Assembly: GCA_963703165.1 (NCBI GenBank) | Contig: OY969798.1 | Coordinates: forward strand, 3,720,001 to 3,784,000 | Source of the DNA: JBQTKD01 sp963703165 | GTDB taxonomy: Bacteria > Actinomycetota > Actinomycetes > Sporichthyales > Sporichthyaceae | Reading direction: 5' to 3' | DNA: 64,000 nucleotides | Part shown: piece by piece, positions 1-8,784 of the stretch | Layout of the letters: the number at the start of each line of letters is the position of its first letter | Position numbering within the stretch: position 1 is the stretch's first letter | Made by a program: the position numbers and the translations under genes | Notes under the pieces: model-generated | What the model was told of the DNA's origin: nothing | Database searches by the model: none | What the model saw: the letters and a program-made list of their open reading frames with translations, nothing else

Positions 1-171
1 CTCAGCGCCGGCAACTCGAGCCGGGGCATCGACGCTCGCGGAGGCCGCAGGTGCGTCCGCCGGCTGTTGAGCGACGTCCGAGCTGGTCCCGTCGCTGCCG
101 CAGGCCGCGAGTACAAGCGCTGCCGATACAACTACCGGGATGCATTTCATGATGGTCGGATGAGAATTCAC
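1..171 (-). CDS. Lipoprotein, 5' part only (runs off the left edge)
   Basis: This is the N-terminal part of a gene that leaves the window at base 1. From the GTG at 171 the product has a short polar leader, a hydrophobic stretch and a lipobox LAAC followed by GSDGTSS, so it should be exported and lipid-anchored. The visible residues after the Cys are an Ala/Asp/Pro/Ser-rich linker. GTG 171 is preferred to the in-frame ATG at 150 because AAGGAG lies five bases before it. No functional domain is visible; a solute-binding protein is possible but not shown. The 225 bases between this gene and the bicupin gene hold nothing I recognise. Confidence 0.7.
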   Translation of the reverse strand, partial: MNSHPTIMKCIPVVVSAALVLAACGSDGTSSDVAQQPADAPAASASVDAPARVAGAE

Positions 172-395
172 TCGATCTCCTTGTAACCGGGAGAGGCCTC
201 GTCTCTGAGCGCGGCGGGCATCGGCGCTCGGACCGGGCAAGGGCTGGTGGGGGAGCCTTGAATGGTGAGGCGGGGGACACGCACGAACGTCCACCGGTGG
301 GATCGCTGCAATTCGCGCAGACTCGGGACGGGGCCCGCCCGCAGCGACTGACTAATCGTCAGTTCGCGCTCGCGAGGGGCCCCGTCCGGGAACGA

Positions 396-1235
396 CTAGC
401 CCTCCGGCAGCTGCTCGTGAGTGATCACCCAGAGCTTCTTCACGGGGGTCAGCGCTGTCCAGGTCACGTGGTTACCGGAGGAGCACCCCATGATGTCGCC
501 GGGCCCGAACTCGGCTTCCTCGCCCGTGACGTCGTCGCGCACGCTCACGCGACCCTCGAGCAGGAGCTCGGTCTCGTCACCCAGCGGCGAGGTGTACGGG
601 ACGCTCAGGCCGCCGTGCGGGCCGGTACCGGCGACGCCGGGACCACACCGCCAGATTCCGGTGAGCAGCGTCCCGGTGGAACCGGTGCCGCGCACGAAGT
701 ACAGCTCTCCTGCGACCTGGTGACCCTCGACGGGCTCGTCCCACTCGTAGGCCGTCCATTCCGCGGGGTTGTCGTGGATGCTTCCGATGATCACGTCGCT
801 CATCGGCGTGGCTCCCTTCGGGCTGTCCCACAGCGTGGTGAAACGGCTGAAGGTCGGGCCCTTGATGTCCCAGACCAGGTCCACGTTCTTCGGGTGGCAG
901 AGGATGGAACCCGGGGTCAGCTTGTGCGTCCTCCCGGTCGCGGTGACTGTGATCGTCGCCTCGCCCTCGAGCACAACGATGGTTTCGTCGCCGTCGGGGG
1001 CGGAGTAGGGCATCCGGCAGGAGCCGTCAGCGTTGCAGCCGGGCAGTCCGGCAGCGGACCGCCAGTAACCGGCGACGTGGGTACCCATCGTGCCGCCGGC
1101 GCGGATCACGCCGAACTCTCCGATCGCCTGGTGACCGTGGATCGGATCGTCCCACTCGCACGGCGCCCATTGCGCCGCCGACGGACCGCCGCCTGTCGTG
1201 AGTTGAGTTGTCGGGTCGATCGACGCCTGTGTCAT
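396..1235 (-). CDS. Bicupin-like protein with two homologous halves
   Basis: The 279-residue protein is an internal duplication. Each half opens with a tryptophan-rich motif ending in GHQ (WDDPIHGHQ near residue 28 and WDEPVEGHQ near residue 166) and continues into a cupin-like strand series with GDETIVVLEG and GDETELLLEG. Small-molecule or metal binding, or an isomerase/dioxygenase role, is usual for such folds, but the substrate cannot be read from the sequence. No signal peptide is seen, so it is probably cytoplasmic. AGGAG seven bases before the ATG supports the start. It is transcribed divergently from the AraC-type regulator at 1456, its likely controller. Confidence 0.6.
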   Translation of the reverse strand: MTQASIDPTTQLTTGGGPSAAQWAPCEWDDPIHGHQAIGEFGVIRAGGTMGTHVAGYWRSAAGLPGCNADGSCRMPYSAPDGDETIVVLEGEATITVTATGRTHKLTPGSILCHPKNVDLVWDIKGPTFSRFTTLWDSPKGATPMSDVIIGSIHDNPAEWTAYEWDEPVEGHQVAGELYFVRGTGSTGTLLTGIWRCGPGVAGTGPHGGLSVPYTSPLGDETELLLEGRVSVRDDVTGEEAEFGPGDIMGCSSGNHVTWTALTPVKKLWVITHEQLPEG

Positions 1236-1455
1236 CGAATGTCTCCTGCGCTCGAGGTCTGAAGGAATCGAGCGCCACGCTAGGTCGGCTCCACGGGCCC
1301 GGGATGTCTCTGCGCGTCACCTCGTTGTCCACCCGCGACAACGTTCAGCCTCCGTACGGGTCCCACGAGGCAAGGGCTGCCGCGTTGACAAGGTGGCGCG
1401 CCCCACACACGATGAATGTCCACGATGCGTCAGCGCCGGGACAACGTGAACTCAG

Positions 1456-2409
1456 ATGGATGCAAGCGAGAAGACAGCTGAAATCCTTGTCGAGCGAGGG
1501 AGCTCGCTCGACGAGTGGTCGGACGTGATCCGGCAGCGCTTCGTCGCGCTCCAGATAGCGCAGCAGAGTTCGACGGACATGGCCGGGGTCATCCGTACCC
1601 GCCACCTGGGGCACCTCCAGGCATCCGCGGTGTCCTCGAGTCCGCAGATCTTCACCCGCACCAAGCGCATGGCCGCTACCGGCGACTGCGAACTCTTCTC
1701 TCTCGGCCTGGTCGATCGCGGCACCGGTTACCTGGAGCAGGACGGCCGGAGGTGCGCCGTCTCCGACGGCTCCTTCGCGATCTACGAGACGTCGCGGCCG
1801 TTCTCCTGGGCGCTGACGGGAGACTGGCGGATCTTCGTCTTCACCTGGCCCCGCGACTCGGTGGTGTTCTCCGAATCGGAGCTGCGGGCGCTGACCGCCT
1901 CCACGGTGCCCGGGACGACAGGTGTCGGCAGCATGGTGTCCCCCTTGCTCCGGGGGCTCCTGCGGGTCGACACAGGGGTGTCGACGGAAGGCGCTGCACG
2001 CTTCGCGAGCGAGATTGCGGAGCTGGCCGTGATCGCAGCCGGCGAAGTGTCCCGCGAGTCAGCGGACACCGACGCCGGTCGTCGCCGGTTGCGCGAGATC
2101 CAGACCTTCATCGAGCAGCACCTCACCGATCCGGCACTGTCGCCGACGCTCATCGCGAACGAGTTCTTCATGTCGGCGCGCACGCTGCACCGCTTGTTCG
2201 CACATCACGGCCTGACGGTGGCTGCCTGGATCAAGGACCGGCGGCTCGAAGCGGCTCGACGCGCCTTGATCGCCGCGGGTTCCTCCACGGTGCCGGTGCA
2301 TCAGATCGCCGCGCGATATGGCTTCTCGACCGTTGCCTTGTTCAGCCGGTCCTTCGCTGCTCGTTACGGGCAGAACCCCACCACCTACAGATCGAACGCG
2401 CGCGGCTGA
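1456..2409 (+). CDS. AraC family transcriptional regulator
   Basis: This 317-residue protein has an N-terminal AraC-binding-like domain (about residues 40-200, with the typical GxGYLEQDGR and SFAIYETSRPF segments) and a C-terminal double helix-turn-helix (about 215-315, including LSPTLIANEFFMSARTLHRL and the second helix pair IAARYGFSTVALFSRSFAARYG). Such proteins bind DNA and respond to a small ligand. It faces the bicupin gene across 220 bp and probably regulates it. It lies tail to tail with the acyl-CoA synthetase gene, 21 bp away. The ATG at 1456 has no strong ribosome binding site, so a slightly different start is possible. Confidence 0.8.
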   Translation: MDASEKTAEILVERGSSLDEWSDVIRQRFVALQIAQQSSTDMAGVIRTRHLGHLQASAVSSSPQIFTRTKRMAATGDCELFSLGLVDRGTGYLEQDGRRCAVSDGSFAIYETSRPFSWALTGDWRIFVFTWPRDSVVFSESELRALTASTVPGTTGVGSMVSPLLRGLLRVDTGVSTEGAARFASEIAELAVIAAGEVSRESADTDAGRRRLREIQTFIEQHLTDPALSPTLIANEFFMSARTLHRLFAHHGLTVAAWIKDRRLEAARRALIAAGSSTVPVHQIAARYGFSTVALFSRSFAARYGQNPTTYRSNARG

Positions 2410-2430
2410 CCGCGACGACCCCTTCGCCGC

Positions 2431-3978
2431 TCATCCGATGGCCCGGCCGTCGGCAGGCCAGTGCTGTGCCCGCAACTCACGCTTGAGGATCTTCCCCGCG
2501 CCGGAGAGCGGCATCGCTTCGACGATCTCGCTGGAGCGCGGGGTCTTGTAGCCGGCGATGAGGGTCTTGCAGTGCGCCCGCAACTCCTCGTGGGTGACGG
2601 TGGCGCCGGGGCGTAGGACCAGCACGGCGTGCACCCGCTCGCCGAACTCCGGGTCAGGCACCCCGATGACGGCGCATTGGGCGATCGCGGGGTGGGTCGC
2701 GAGCGCGTTCTCCACCTCGGCCGAGTACACGTTCTCGCCGCCGCTGACGATCATGTCCTTGAGTCGGTCGACGAGGAACACGTAGCCGCGCTCGTCCATG
2801 TAGCCGCCGTCGCCGGTGTGCATCCAGCCGCCGCGCAGCGCCTCGGCCGTCTCCGCGGGCTTGTTCCAGTAGCCGAGCATGACGTTGGCGCCGCGCACGA
2901 CGACCTCGCCCACCACGCCGGACGCGACCTCGTTGTCGTCGGCGTCGACGATGCGGACCTCGACGTTGGGACCCGCCCGGCCGGCAGAGCGGCGCAGGAC
3001 CGGATCGGCATGTTCTGCCGGCAGCAGGTAGGTGGCCATCGGCGACAGTTCGGTCATCCCGTACGCCTGGATGAACCGAACGCCGGGCAACGCCACGGCG
3101 GCGCGCTCGAGGAGGGCGTCGCTGATCGGGGAGGCGCCGTAGATCATGCGCTGCAGGCTGCTGAAGTCGGCGCTGCCGGCGCCGGGGGCATCGATGAGCA
3201 TCTGGATCATGGTCGGCACCATCAGGGTGTCGGTCACCTGATGCTTCTCGATCGCCTGGGCGACCGCGGCCGGCTCGAAGAACGACACGACGACGTGGGT
3301 GCCGCCGAGGATGTTGCGGACAAGCACGCTGAACAGGTCGGCGAGGTGGAACATCGGTGCCGCGTGCAAGGTGCGTCCCTCGGGCTCGAGGAATTCACCG
3401 GCGGCCGCTGCCGCCATCGCGGAGACCAACAGGTTGGCGTGGCTGAGCATGACGCCCTTGGGGTGCCCGGTCGTGCCGCCGGTGTAGAAGATCCCCGCCA
3501 AACTCTCGCCCGAGCGGCGGGCATCCTCGGTGGGCTCGTGCTCCGCGATCAGGCGCTCGTAGTCCAGTGCGCCCTCGGGGGTGGGCCCGTCGCCGCAGTG
3601 CACGACGATGCTCAACCCCGGCACTTGTTCGCGCAGAGCGGGCAGCATGGGGGCGAAGGCGTCGTCGACGAACAGCACGGTGGTGCCGGAATCCAGCAGT
3701 GAGTAGGCGATCTCCCCGACGCTCCAGCGGATGTTGACCGGCGTGACCACCGCGTCCGCCCAGGGCACCGCGAACAAGTACTCGACGTAGCGGTCGGAGT
3801 TGAGCGACAGGATCGCCACGCTGTCGTCCGAGCTGACACCGACCGAGCGGAGCGCGCCGGCCAAGCGAGGCGACTCGCTCCTTCGTCTCGCCCAAGTCCG
3901 GGCACGGTCGCCGAAGATCGTCGACTCGCTGTCGGGGGAGTGCAACGCGTTGCGGTGCAGGTGCTGGGTGATGTTCAT
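2431..3978 (-). CDS. Acyl-CoA synthetase / fatty-acid CoA ligase (AMP-forming)
   Basis: The product activates a carboxylic acid to its acyl-CoA through an acyl-adenylate. The ANL-family P-loop motif FYTGGTTGHPKGVMLSH lies near residue 170, the A5-type motif FIQAYGMTELSP near 300, and the hinge and C-terminal segment YVFLVDRLKDMIVSGGENVY near 400. The length (515) fits medium/long-chain FadD-like enzymes. The N-terminal stretch at 3866-3892 reads out of register with the family, and restoring one base and removing another recovers the usual WAETKERVARLAGAL, so a compensating pair of indels (real or error) is likely. A perfect inverted repeat lies 25 bp upstream of the ATG, and a decayed TetR gene lies beyond it. 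Confidence 0.85.
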   Translation of the reverse strand: MNITQHLHRNALHSPDSESTIFGDRARTWARRRSESPRLAGALRSVGVSSDDSVAILSLNSDRYVEYLFAVPWADAVVTPVNIRWSVGEIAYSLLDSGTTVLFVDDAFAPMLPALREQVPGLSIVVHCGDGPTPEGALDYERLIAEHEPTEDARRSGESLAGIFYTGGTTGHPKGVMLSHANLLVSAMAAAAAGEFLEPEGRTLHAAPMFHLADLFSVLVRNILGGTHVVVSFFEPAAVAQAIEKHQVTDTLMVPTMIQMLIDAPGAGSADFSSLQRMIYGASPISDALLERAAVALPGVRFIQAYGMTELSPMATYLLPAEHADPVLRRSAGRAGPNVEVRIVDADDNEVASGVVGEVVVRGANVMLGYWNKPAETAEALRGGWMHTGDGGYMDERGYVFLVDRLKDMIVSGGENVYSAEVENALATHPAIAQCAVIGVPDPEFGERVHAVLVLRPGATVTHEELRAHCKTLIAGYKTPRSSEIVEAMPLSGAGKILKRELRAQHWPADGRAIG

Positions 3979-4002
3979 GGCGACGACTCCAAGACTAGGA
4001 AA

Positions 4003-4033
4003 GATTCACTTAGTGTGAGGCAGTAAGTGAATC
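4003..4033. promoter_or_regulatory. Perfect 10-bp inverted repeat (candidate TetR-type operator)
   Basis: GATTCACTTA at 4003-4012 and TAAGTGAATC at 4024-4033 are exact reverse complements separated by 11 bp. The repeat lies between the start of the acyl-CoA synthetase gene and the decayed double-TetR gene. Its size fits a dimeric repressor. That it is the site of the adjacent TetR protein, or of a paralogue elsewhere, is inference. Confidence 0.6.
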
Positions 4034-4109
4034 GACGCTAGCCCAGAAGGCCAAGAAGTCGTGAGGCCGCTGCCCTACGGCCGAAGGTGTACGCCACCCG
4101 CTCACGGCT

Positions 4110-4785
4110 GCAGCGCGCCGCTGGATGGTGGAGCAGATGCTGACGATGCGATCGACCAGCTGCGGGTATTCGGTCAGGGGACGGAGTCCGCGCGATGTGT
4201 GTCGATAAGCGTGAGTTCGGCTTGCACCACGGCAAGTTCTGTGGGGTCGCCGTCCGGCCGGTCGTGGCTCAGTAACCGGATCCAATCCGAGACGAATCGT
4301 GCTGGGCTCGGCGCCCCGCGTGGCGGCCGGCGTCAGGCAGGGGGTGGGTCTCGGCGATCAACACTTCGACCAGAGCGCTGTTCGGCGCCGCGACACTGAC
4401 GTAGCCGCGAATCAGAGCCTCCAGAGCTTCCCGAGGTGTGCGCGCCGAGCTCAGGACCTGCGTGACGAAGAATCGGAGCCACTGAGTGCCGCGCGTGATG
4501 GCGGAGTCGAGGATCTCCAGCTCGCCGGTGGAGTGGTTGTAGATGCTGGGTCCGGCGATTCCTACCGCAGCGCCGATGTCTTCCATCGTCACTAGCGCAA
4601 AGCCGTCACCCGCGAACAGTCGGCGTCGACCAGAGCCTCGCGGCGGGAACCCGGCCGCCGGTCACCGAGGCGAGGAGCTCGTCCGCGATGTCAGCGGTGC
4701 TCATCCGGTGGCATCCGTTGCGATGGAACAGGTCGGCGGCCGCCGTCAGGATCAGTGCCCGCCGGTTGCGCGGCTTGGCCGTCAT
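4110..4785 (-). pseudogene. Decayed TetR/AcrR regulator with two HTH segments
   Basis: Pieces of a double-TetR protein can be followed through several frames on the minus strand. From ATG 4785 the first HTH reads RRALILTAAADLFHRNG...MSTADIADEL. After about 4680 the frame changes to SRREALVDA, then to RLFAGDGFALVTMEDIGAAV and IAGPSIYNH (4630-4500), which continues through the C-terminal segment TPREALEALIRGYV and LVEVLIAETHPLP to AQHD near 4300. A further shift gives WIRLLSHDRP and VQAELTLIDTHRADSVP, and another gives the last piece YPQLVDRIVSICSTI. The usual linker between the two HTH units is missing. At least four frameshifts plus a deletion make a functional product unlikely. Confidence 0.75.
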
Positions 4786-4930
4786 GCCCGCAGGCCGCTG
4801 TCGACGTGTGCCCTGGGCGCGCTGTGACAGCCCGCTCGACCCCGACGTGAGCTGACGCCAACTCAGAATCGGTCCGAGCCCAGCGAGCACCGGCGCTGCT
4901 GGACGCCCGGACCCGTTCCTGGCCTGCCGC

Positions 4931-5314
4931 TCAGCCGGCTCCCCGTCGACCTCGTCCGCCGTTCTCGACCGCTTTGCGCGCCCGAACCCTGCGCCAGATC
5001 GGCGGGGTCAGCTGCGACAGGATCGCGCCGGAGACAGCGGAGAGGAACAACAGCAACCACAGTGGAGCATCGAAATCGAGCCACAGCCAGTCCAGGCTTG
5101 CGGATTCACTGTTCTGCACGATCAACAGCGTGGTCGCGATGGCCAGCAGGGCCCCGAACGTGGTCCCGACCCAGAACGCCCCGGATCGTTCCTCGAGGAT
5201 CGACCGCCTCAGTCCGGACAGGGGGGAGGACCCCGACCCCGGTGGTGCGTGCCCACCGCCGGCGGATGCGGACACGATCTCACCTTGGAGCGGTTCGGCG
5301 GATTCCGATGCCAT
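4931..5314 (-). CDS. LapA-domain (DUF1049-like) small membrane protein
   Basis: The 127-residue protein has a Ser/Gly/Pro-rich cytoplasmic N-terminus and two membrane segments (about residues 45-66 and 82-103) separated by the short VQNSESASLDWLWLDF loop. The QN followed by a strand and a second helix is the LapA/DUF1049 pattern. The C-terminus is Arg-rich. Such proteins are inner-membrane assembly or envelope factors of poorly known role. The gene is monocistronic, with nothing recognised between it and the PucR gene except a 180-bp spacer. Confidence 0.65.
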   Translation of the reverse strand: MASESAEPLQGEIVSASAGGGHAPPGSGSSPLSGLRRSILEERSGAFWVGTTFGALLAIATTLLIVQNSESASLDWLWLDFDAPLWLLLFLSAVSGAILSQLTPPIWRRVRARKAVENGGRGRRGAG

Positions 5315-5496
5315 GACGCGACGCCCTCTCTGGGCCGATGGGAGACATCACGCTACTCCCGTCCGAGCAACGCCGACCGTACGTCGTGCGCGCAATCGCG
5401 GACCTGATCCGCCTGGCCTGTCCCCTCAAGGTGACCGACCGCCTGCCTCTGTGGTTGAACTACGTCTCGCGGAGGGCCGGGGTTCTCCATGAGTGC

Positions 5497-6744
5497 TCAT
5501 GTGGCGCGAGGCGCGACCGCTTCGCCGAGCCAATGGCAGGCGAGCAACGCGAGGTCGAGGTCGATTCCGGCGTCCTCGACGCCGGCGCCGAGAAGACGTT
5601 CGACCGAGCGGATGCGGTACTGGATCGTGTTCTTGTGACAGTTCATCAGGCGGGCGGCGGCGGTGGTGCTGCAGTTCGCCGCGAGATAGGTCCGTAGCGT
5701 CCGGCGTAGTTCCAGTTCCCGGCTGCCGCCCGCGGCGAGCGGGCCGAGGGTCTCCGTCACCCAGGCGCGGGTGCGGGGGAGATCGGCGCAGAGGAACGCC
5801 AAGCTCGAGACCTCGCGGTAGGGGAACACCGAGCCCACCTCGCCGCTCGCCGTCAGGCCGACCTCGTAGGCGGTCTGGGCCTGATGGTGCGAGGCGGCGA
5901 ATCCCTCGGCCCCGGAGGCGGGTTCGCCGACAGAGATGCGAATTCGCTCCTCACCGGCAGGGAGTGCCTCGGCGATCAGCGCGAGGTCCAGGCGGGTCCG
6001 GCCGGTGAGGGGCAACCACACCCAGACGGTCGTGTGGTCGCGTGCCACCACCAACGGCCGGTCCCGGCACCGAGCCAGACGGCCCAGTTCCGTTGCGACG
6101 TGCTGGAGCTCCGCGGGATGTTCGCCCCGTTCCGGTCGTCCGGCCAACCAGACGACGGCGGCGAGGTGACGTCGGCCGAGCCGATAGTCCAGCGCGGCCT
6201 CCGCTTCGGCCGCGATTGCGTCCCCGCTGAGGAGTCCGGCGACCACCGCCATGCGCCCCGCGTCGTCCTGGTGTCGCCACCGCTCCCGCTCGAGCTCGTA
6301 CTCGACCGAGAGGCCGCGACACACGACGTCGATGTAGGTGCGCACGAGGCCCGCGATCGCGACGGTCTCCGTGACGAGCTCGTCGAGGTCGGTGGTCAGC
6401 GTCGCGAGTTCCCGCACGCACTGCTGGACCCAGTAGCTCTCGGCGTGCTGGTAACCGCGCACGATCTCGAAGAACGGCACATCGTGCTGAGCGATCCGCC
6501 GGACCAGTGCGACCCCGCCGAGCGGTGGGACGACCCGGGCCAGATCGTCGGGATGTTCCATGACCTGCAGCAGCAATTCGATGTTCGTCTGCGCCGAGGA
6601 GCGCACCCACTTGTGCTCCACGTCGTCGCCACCGAGGCCCTCGACCCGCTGCTCGACGACGTCGGTGAGGGAGTCGGCGATCTGGGTCGACCGGGCAGCC
6701 AACTGACGCACCAGCGCGCTGCGCAGCGGACTGCTCGACGTCAT
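5497..6744 (-). CDS. PucR/CdaR family transcriptional regulator
   Basis: The protein is about 415 residues. Its N-terminal two thirds are a sensor region with the all-helical pattern of actinobacterial PucR regulators (VPFFEIVRGYQHAESYWVQQ near residue 110), and its C-terminus holds the PucR-type HTH (LRTYLAANCSTTAAARLMNC then HKNTIQYRIRSVERLLG). These regulators control catabolic genes, and this one is divergent from the FAD oxidoreductase at 6884, so control of that gene and the following molybdenum hydroxylase is likely. The start is uncertain: ATG 6744 is chosen, but an in-frame ATG at 6792 also exists. An imperfect repeat TTGTCCG-AAT-TGAACAA at 6763-6779 lies between the divergent genes. 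Confidence 0.8.
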   Translation of the reverse strand: MTSSSPLRSALVRQLAARSTQIADSLTDVVEQRVEGLGGDDVEHKWVRSSAQTNIELLLQVMEHPDDLARVVPPLGGVALVRRIAQHDVPFFEIVRGYQHAESYWVQQCVRELATLTTDLDELVTETVAIAGLVRTYIDVVCRGLSVEYELERERWRHQDDAGRMAVVAGLLSGDAIAAEAEAALDYRLGRRHLAAVVWLAGRPERGEHPAELQHVATELGRLARCRDRPLVVARDHTTVWVWLPLTGRTRLDLALIAEALPAGEERIRISVGEPASGAEGFAASHHQAQTAYEVGLTASGEVGSVFPYREVSSLAFLCADLPRTRAWVTETLGPLAAGGSRELELRRTLRTYLAANCSTTAAARLMNCHKNTIQYRIRSVERLLGAGVEDAGIDLDLALLACHWLGEAVAPRAT

Positions 6745-6883
6745 CCAGGGAGCATCGCTTATTTGTCCGAATTGAACAATCCCTGGCAACAACTCTGGGC
6801 ATTTGAGCGGATGTCAACCGTGATCCGGGTGACGCACTTTGGTCGGACCGCACGAATGGTGCTTCAACCGGAGGGCAGCGCAC

Positions 6884-8557
6884 ATGACAACGATCGAGGA
6901 GCGCGTGGGATCGGCTGCCGAGCAGGGGGAGCGGCGCGGAAGATTCGACACGATCGTCGTCGGCGGCGGCCATAACGGGCTGACCTGCGCGGCCTACCTC
7001 GCCCGGGCGGGCAAGCGGGTGATCGTCCTGGAGTCCCTGGCGACGGCGGGCGGTTACTGCACGACCGAAGCCACGGTGCCCGAGGCTCCCGGGTTCTTGA
7101 TGAACACCGGCGGCATCGACCACATCTTCACCAACATCGGTCCTTCGGTCGTCGACGAGTTGCGGCTGTCCCGGCACGGCCTCCGCTACATCGACATCGA
7201 CCCGTTGGCCGGCTACCTCGGCCCCGACGGGGCGTGTCTTCCGTTGTGGCGCGACCTGGACCGCGCCTGTGCCGAGATCGCGCGGTTCTCCCGTCGCGAC
7301 GCGGAGCGGTACCGCGAGTTCTCGACCGCGCTCGCCGACGCGGTCGCGGTCCTGACGCCATATCTGATGGGGCATCCGACGTCGCTTCGGGCGGTCGACG
7401 TCCTGACCATCCTGCGCCGTGCGGCACGCAGCCGACGCAGTCTGGCCGCCGCGGTGCGCATTCTCATGTCCTCGCCGGCGGCGGTGCTGGACGAATGGTT
7501 CGAGAGCGCGGAGCTCAAGTCGGCGATCATCGCCTACACCTCCTTCACCATCACCCCGATCGACACCCCGGGGCTCGGGCTCAGCCTCATTCCCATCCAG
7601 CACCGGTGGGGACTCCGTCGGCCGGTGGGCGGCAGCGGTTCGTTCACCACGGCGTTGGTGGCCTGCGTGCGTGAGCACGGCGGCGAGGTCCGGACGAATG
7701 CGGCCGTCCGCGAGATCGTCGTCCGGAACAACCGGGCACAGTCCGTGGTCCTGTGCTCCGGCGAGACCCTGCACGCCGACCACATCGTCGGTGCACTCGA
7801 CCCGGTCACGTTGCTCACCAAGCTCGTCGACCCCGCACACCTGCCCGCGACGGTGCGCGGCGAGTTGAACGGTCTGCAGGTCGGCGGGCACAACCTCGGG
7901 TGCTTCAAGGTGGACATCGCGCTGCGTGGGCGTCCGCAATTTCCTCGGCACGGCAACGGAAATGAGGCCGTCGTCGCGCAGGCGATGCTGAGCAACATCG
8001 ACGACGTCAAGGCCGCCACCCGCCAGGCGATGGCCGGCGAACTGCCCGAACGACCGCCCGTCACGGTGTGGACCCCCACGGTCTTCGACCGCTCCCTGGT
8101 GCCGCCGGGCAGCACAGGTGACTCGCTGTACCTCTATCCGATCGCGACACCGGTGAAGCTCGCCGGGGGTCGGGACTGGCGCACGGAGAAACCGAAGTAC
8201 CTCGAACGGTGCCTGGACGTCCTGGAGACCTACGCCCCGGGCACGAAGGACCTCATCATCGGCGCGAACATCCGCGGCCCGGAGGACTTCGCCTCACACA
8301 ACGGGAACATCTACCACGTCGACATGCTGCTGTGGCAGATGGGGCCGATGCGTCCCACGCGTACGCTCGCCGGCTATCGGACCCCCATCGAGGGTCTGTG
8401 GCACACTGCCGCCGGGGCCCACCCGGTCGGGGGTCTGTCGGGGTGGAGCGGACGCACGACGGCGCGCACGATCCTGAAAGCGGATGCCCCGTCGGGAATG
8501 CGTTTCACCCTGGGCAGGCGCGAAAAGTCAACGGAAGCCGCCATGGTGATGCGGTAG
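6884..8557 (+). CDS. FAD-dependent oxidoreductase of the phytoene desaturase type
   Basis: This 557-residue protein opens, after about 23 residues, with a Rossmann FAD-binding motif VVGGGHNGLTCAAYLARAGK ending in an acidic strand end (VIVLE). The C-terminal FAD-contact region GLWHTAAGAHPVGGLSG (near residue 515) is typical of CrtI-like and related amine-oxidase-fold enzymes. It probably removes hydrogen from a lipophilic substrate; the substrate is not evident and there are no other carotenoid genes nearby. GGAGGG eight bases before ATG 6884 fixes the start. It is followed 227 bp later, same strand, by a molybdenum hydroxylase gene pair, and faces a PucR regulator. Confidence 0.75.
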   Translation: MTTIEERVGSAAEQGERRGRFDTIVVGGGHNGLTCAAYLARAGKRVIVLESLATAGGYCTTEATVPEAPGFLMNTGGIDHIFTNIGPSVVDELRLSRHGLRYIDIDPLAGYLGPDGACLPLWRDLDRACAEIARFSRRDAERYREFSTALADAVAVLTPYLMGHPTSLRAVDVLTILRRAARSRRSLAAAVRILMSSPAAVLDEWFESAELKSAIIAYTSFTITPIDTPGLGLSLIPIQHRWGLRRPVGGSGSFTTALVACVREHGGEVRTNAAVREIVVRNNRAQSVVLCSGETLHADHIVGALDPVTLLTKLVDPAHLPATVRGELNGLQVGGHNLGCFKVDIALRGRPQFPRHGNGNEAVVAQAMLSNIDDVKAATRQAMAGELPERPPVTVWTPTVFDRSLVPPGSTGDSLYLYPIATPVKLAGGRDWRTEKPKYLERCLDVLETYAPGTKDLIIGANIRGPEDFASHNGNIYHVDMLLWQMGPMRPTRTLAGYRTPIEGLWHTAAGAHPVGGLSGWSGRTTARTILKADAPSGMRFTLGRREKSTEAAMVMR

Positions 8558-8784
8558 CCGTTCAGGGCTGCGGCGGCACACGTTCGGTGGTGTCCGTGCC
8601 GCATGCGAGGGTTTGGGCATTTTGGGCCAGTCCGTACACCCGGGCCGAGCGAACCTGAGTCATTCGCGCATGCGGCCCTCCGCCCGGGTGGTCGCCCACC
8701 CTCGTCATCAGATGCCCCTCGGGCCTTTCCTCTGATGTGACGAGGCCGATGCCTGCCGCCCACGGCCGGCTCGAAGGGGAATTC

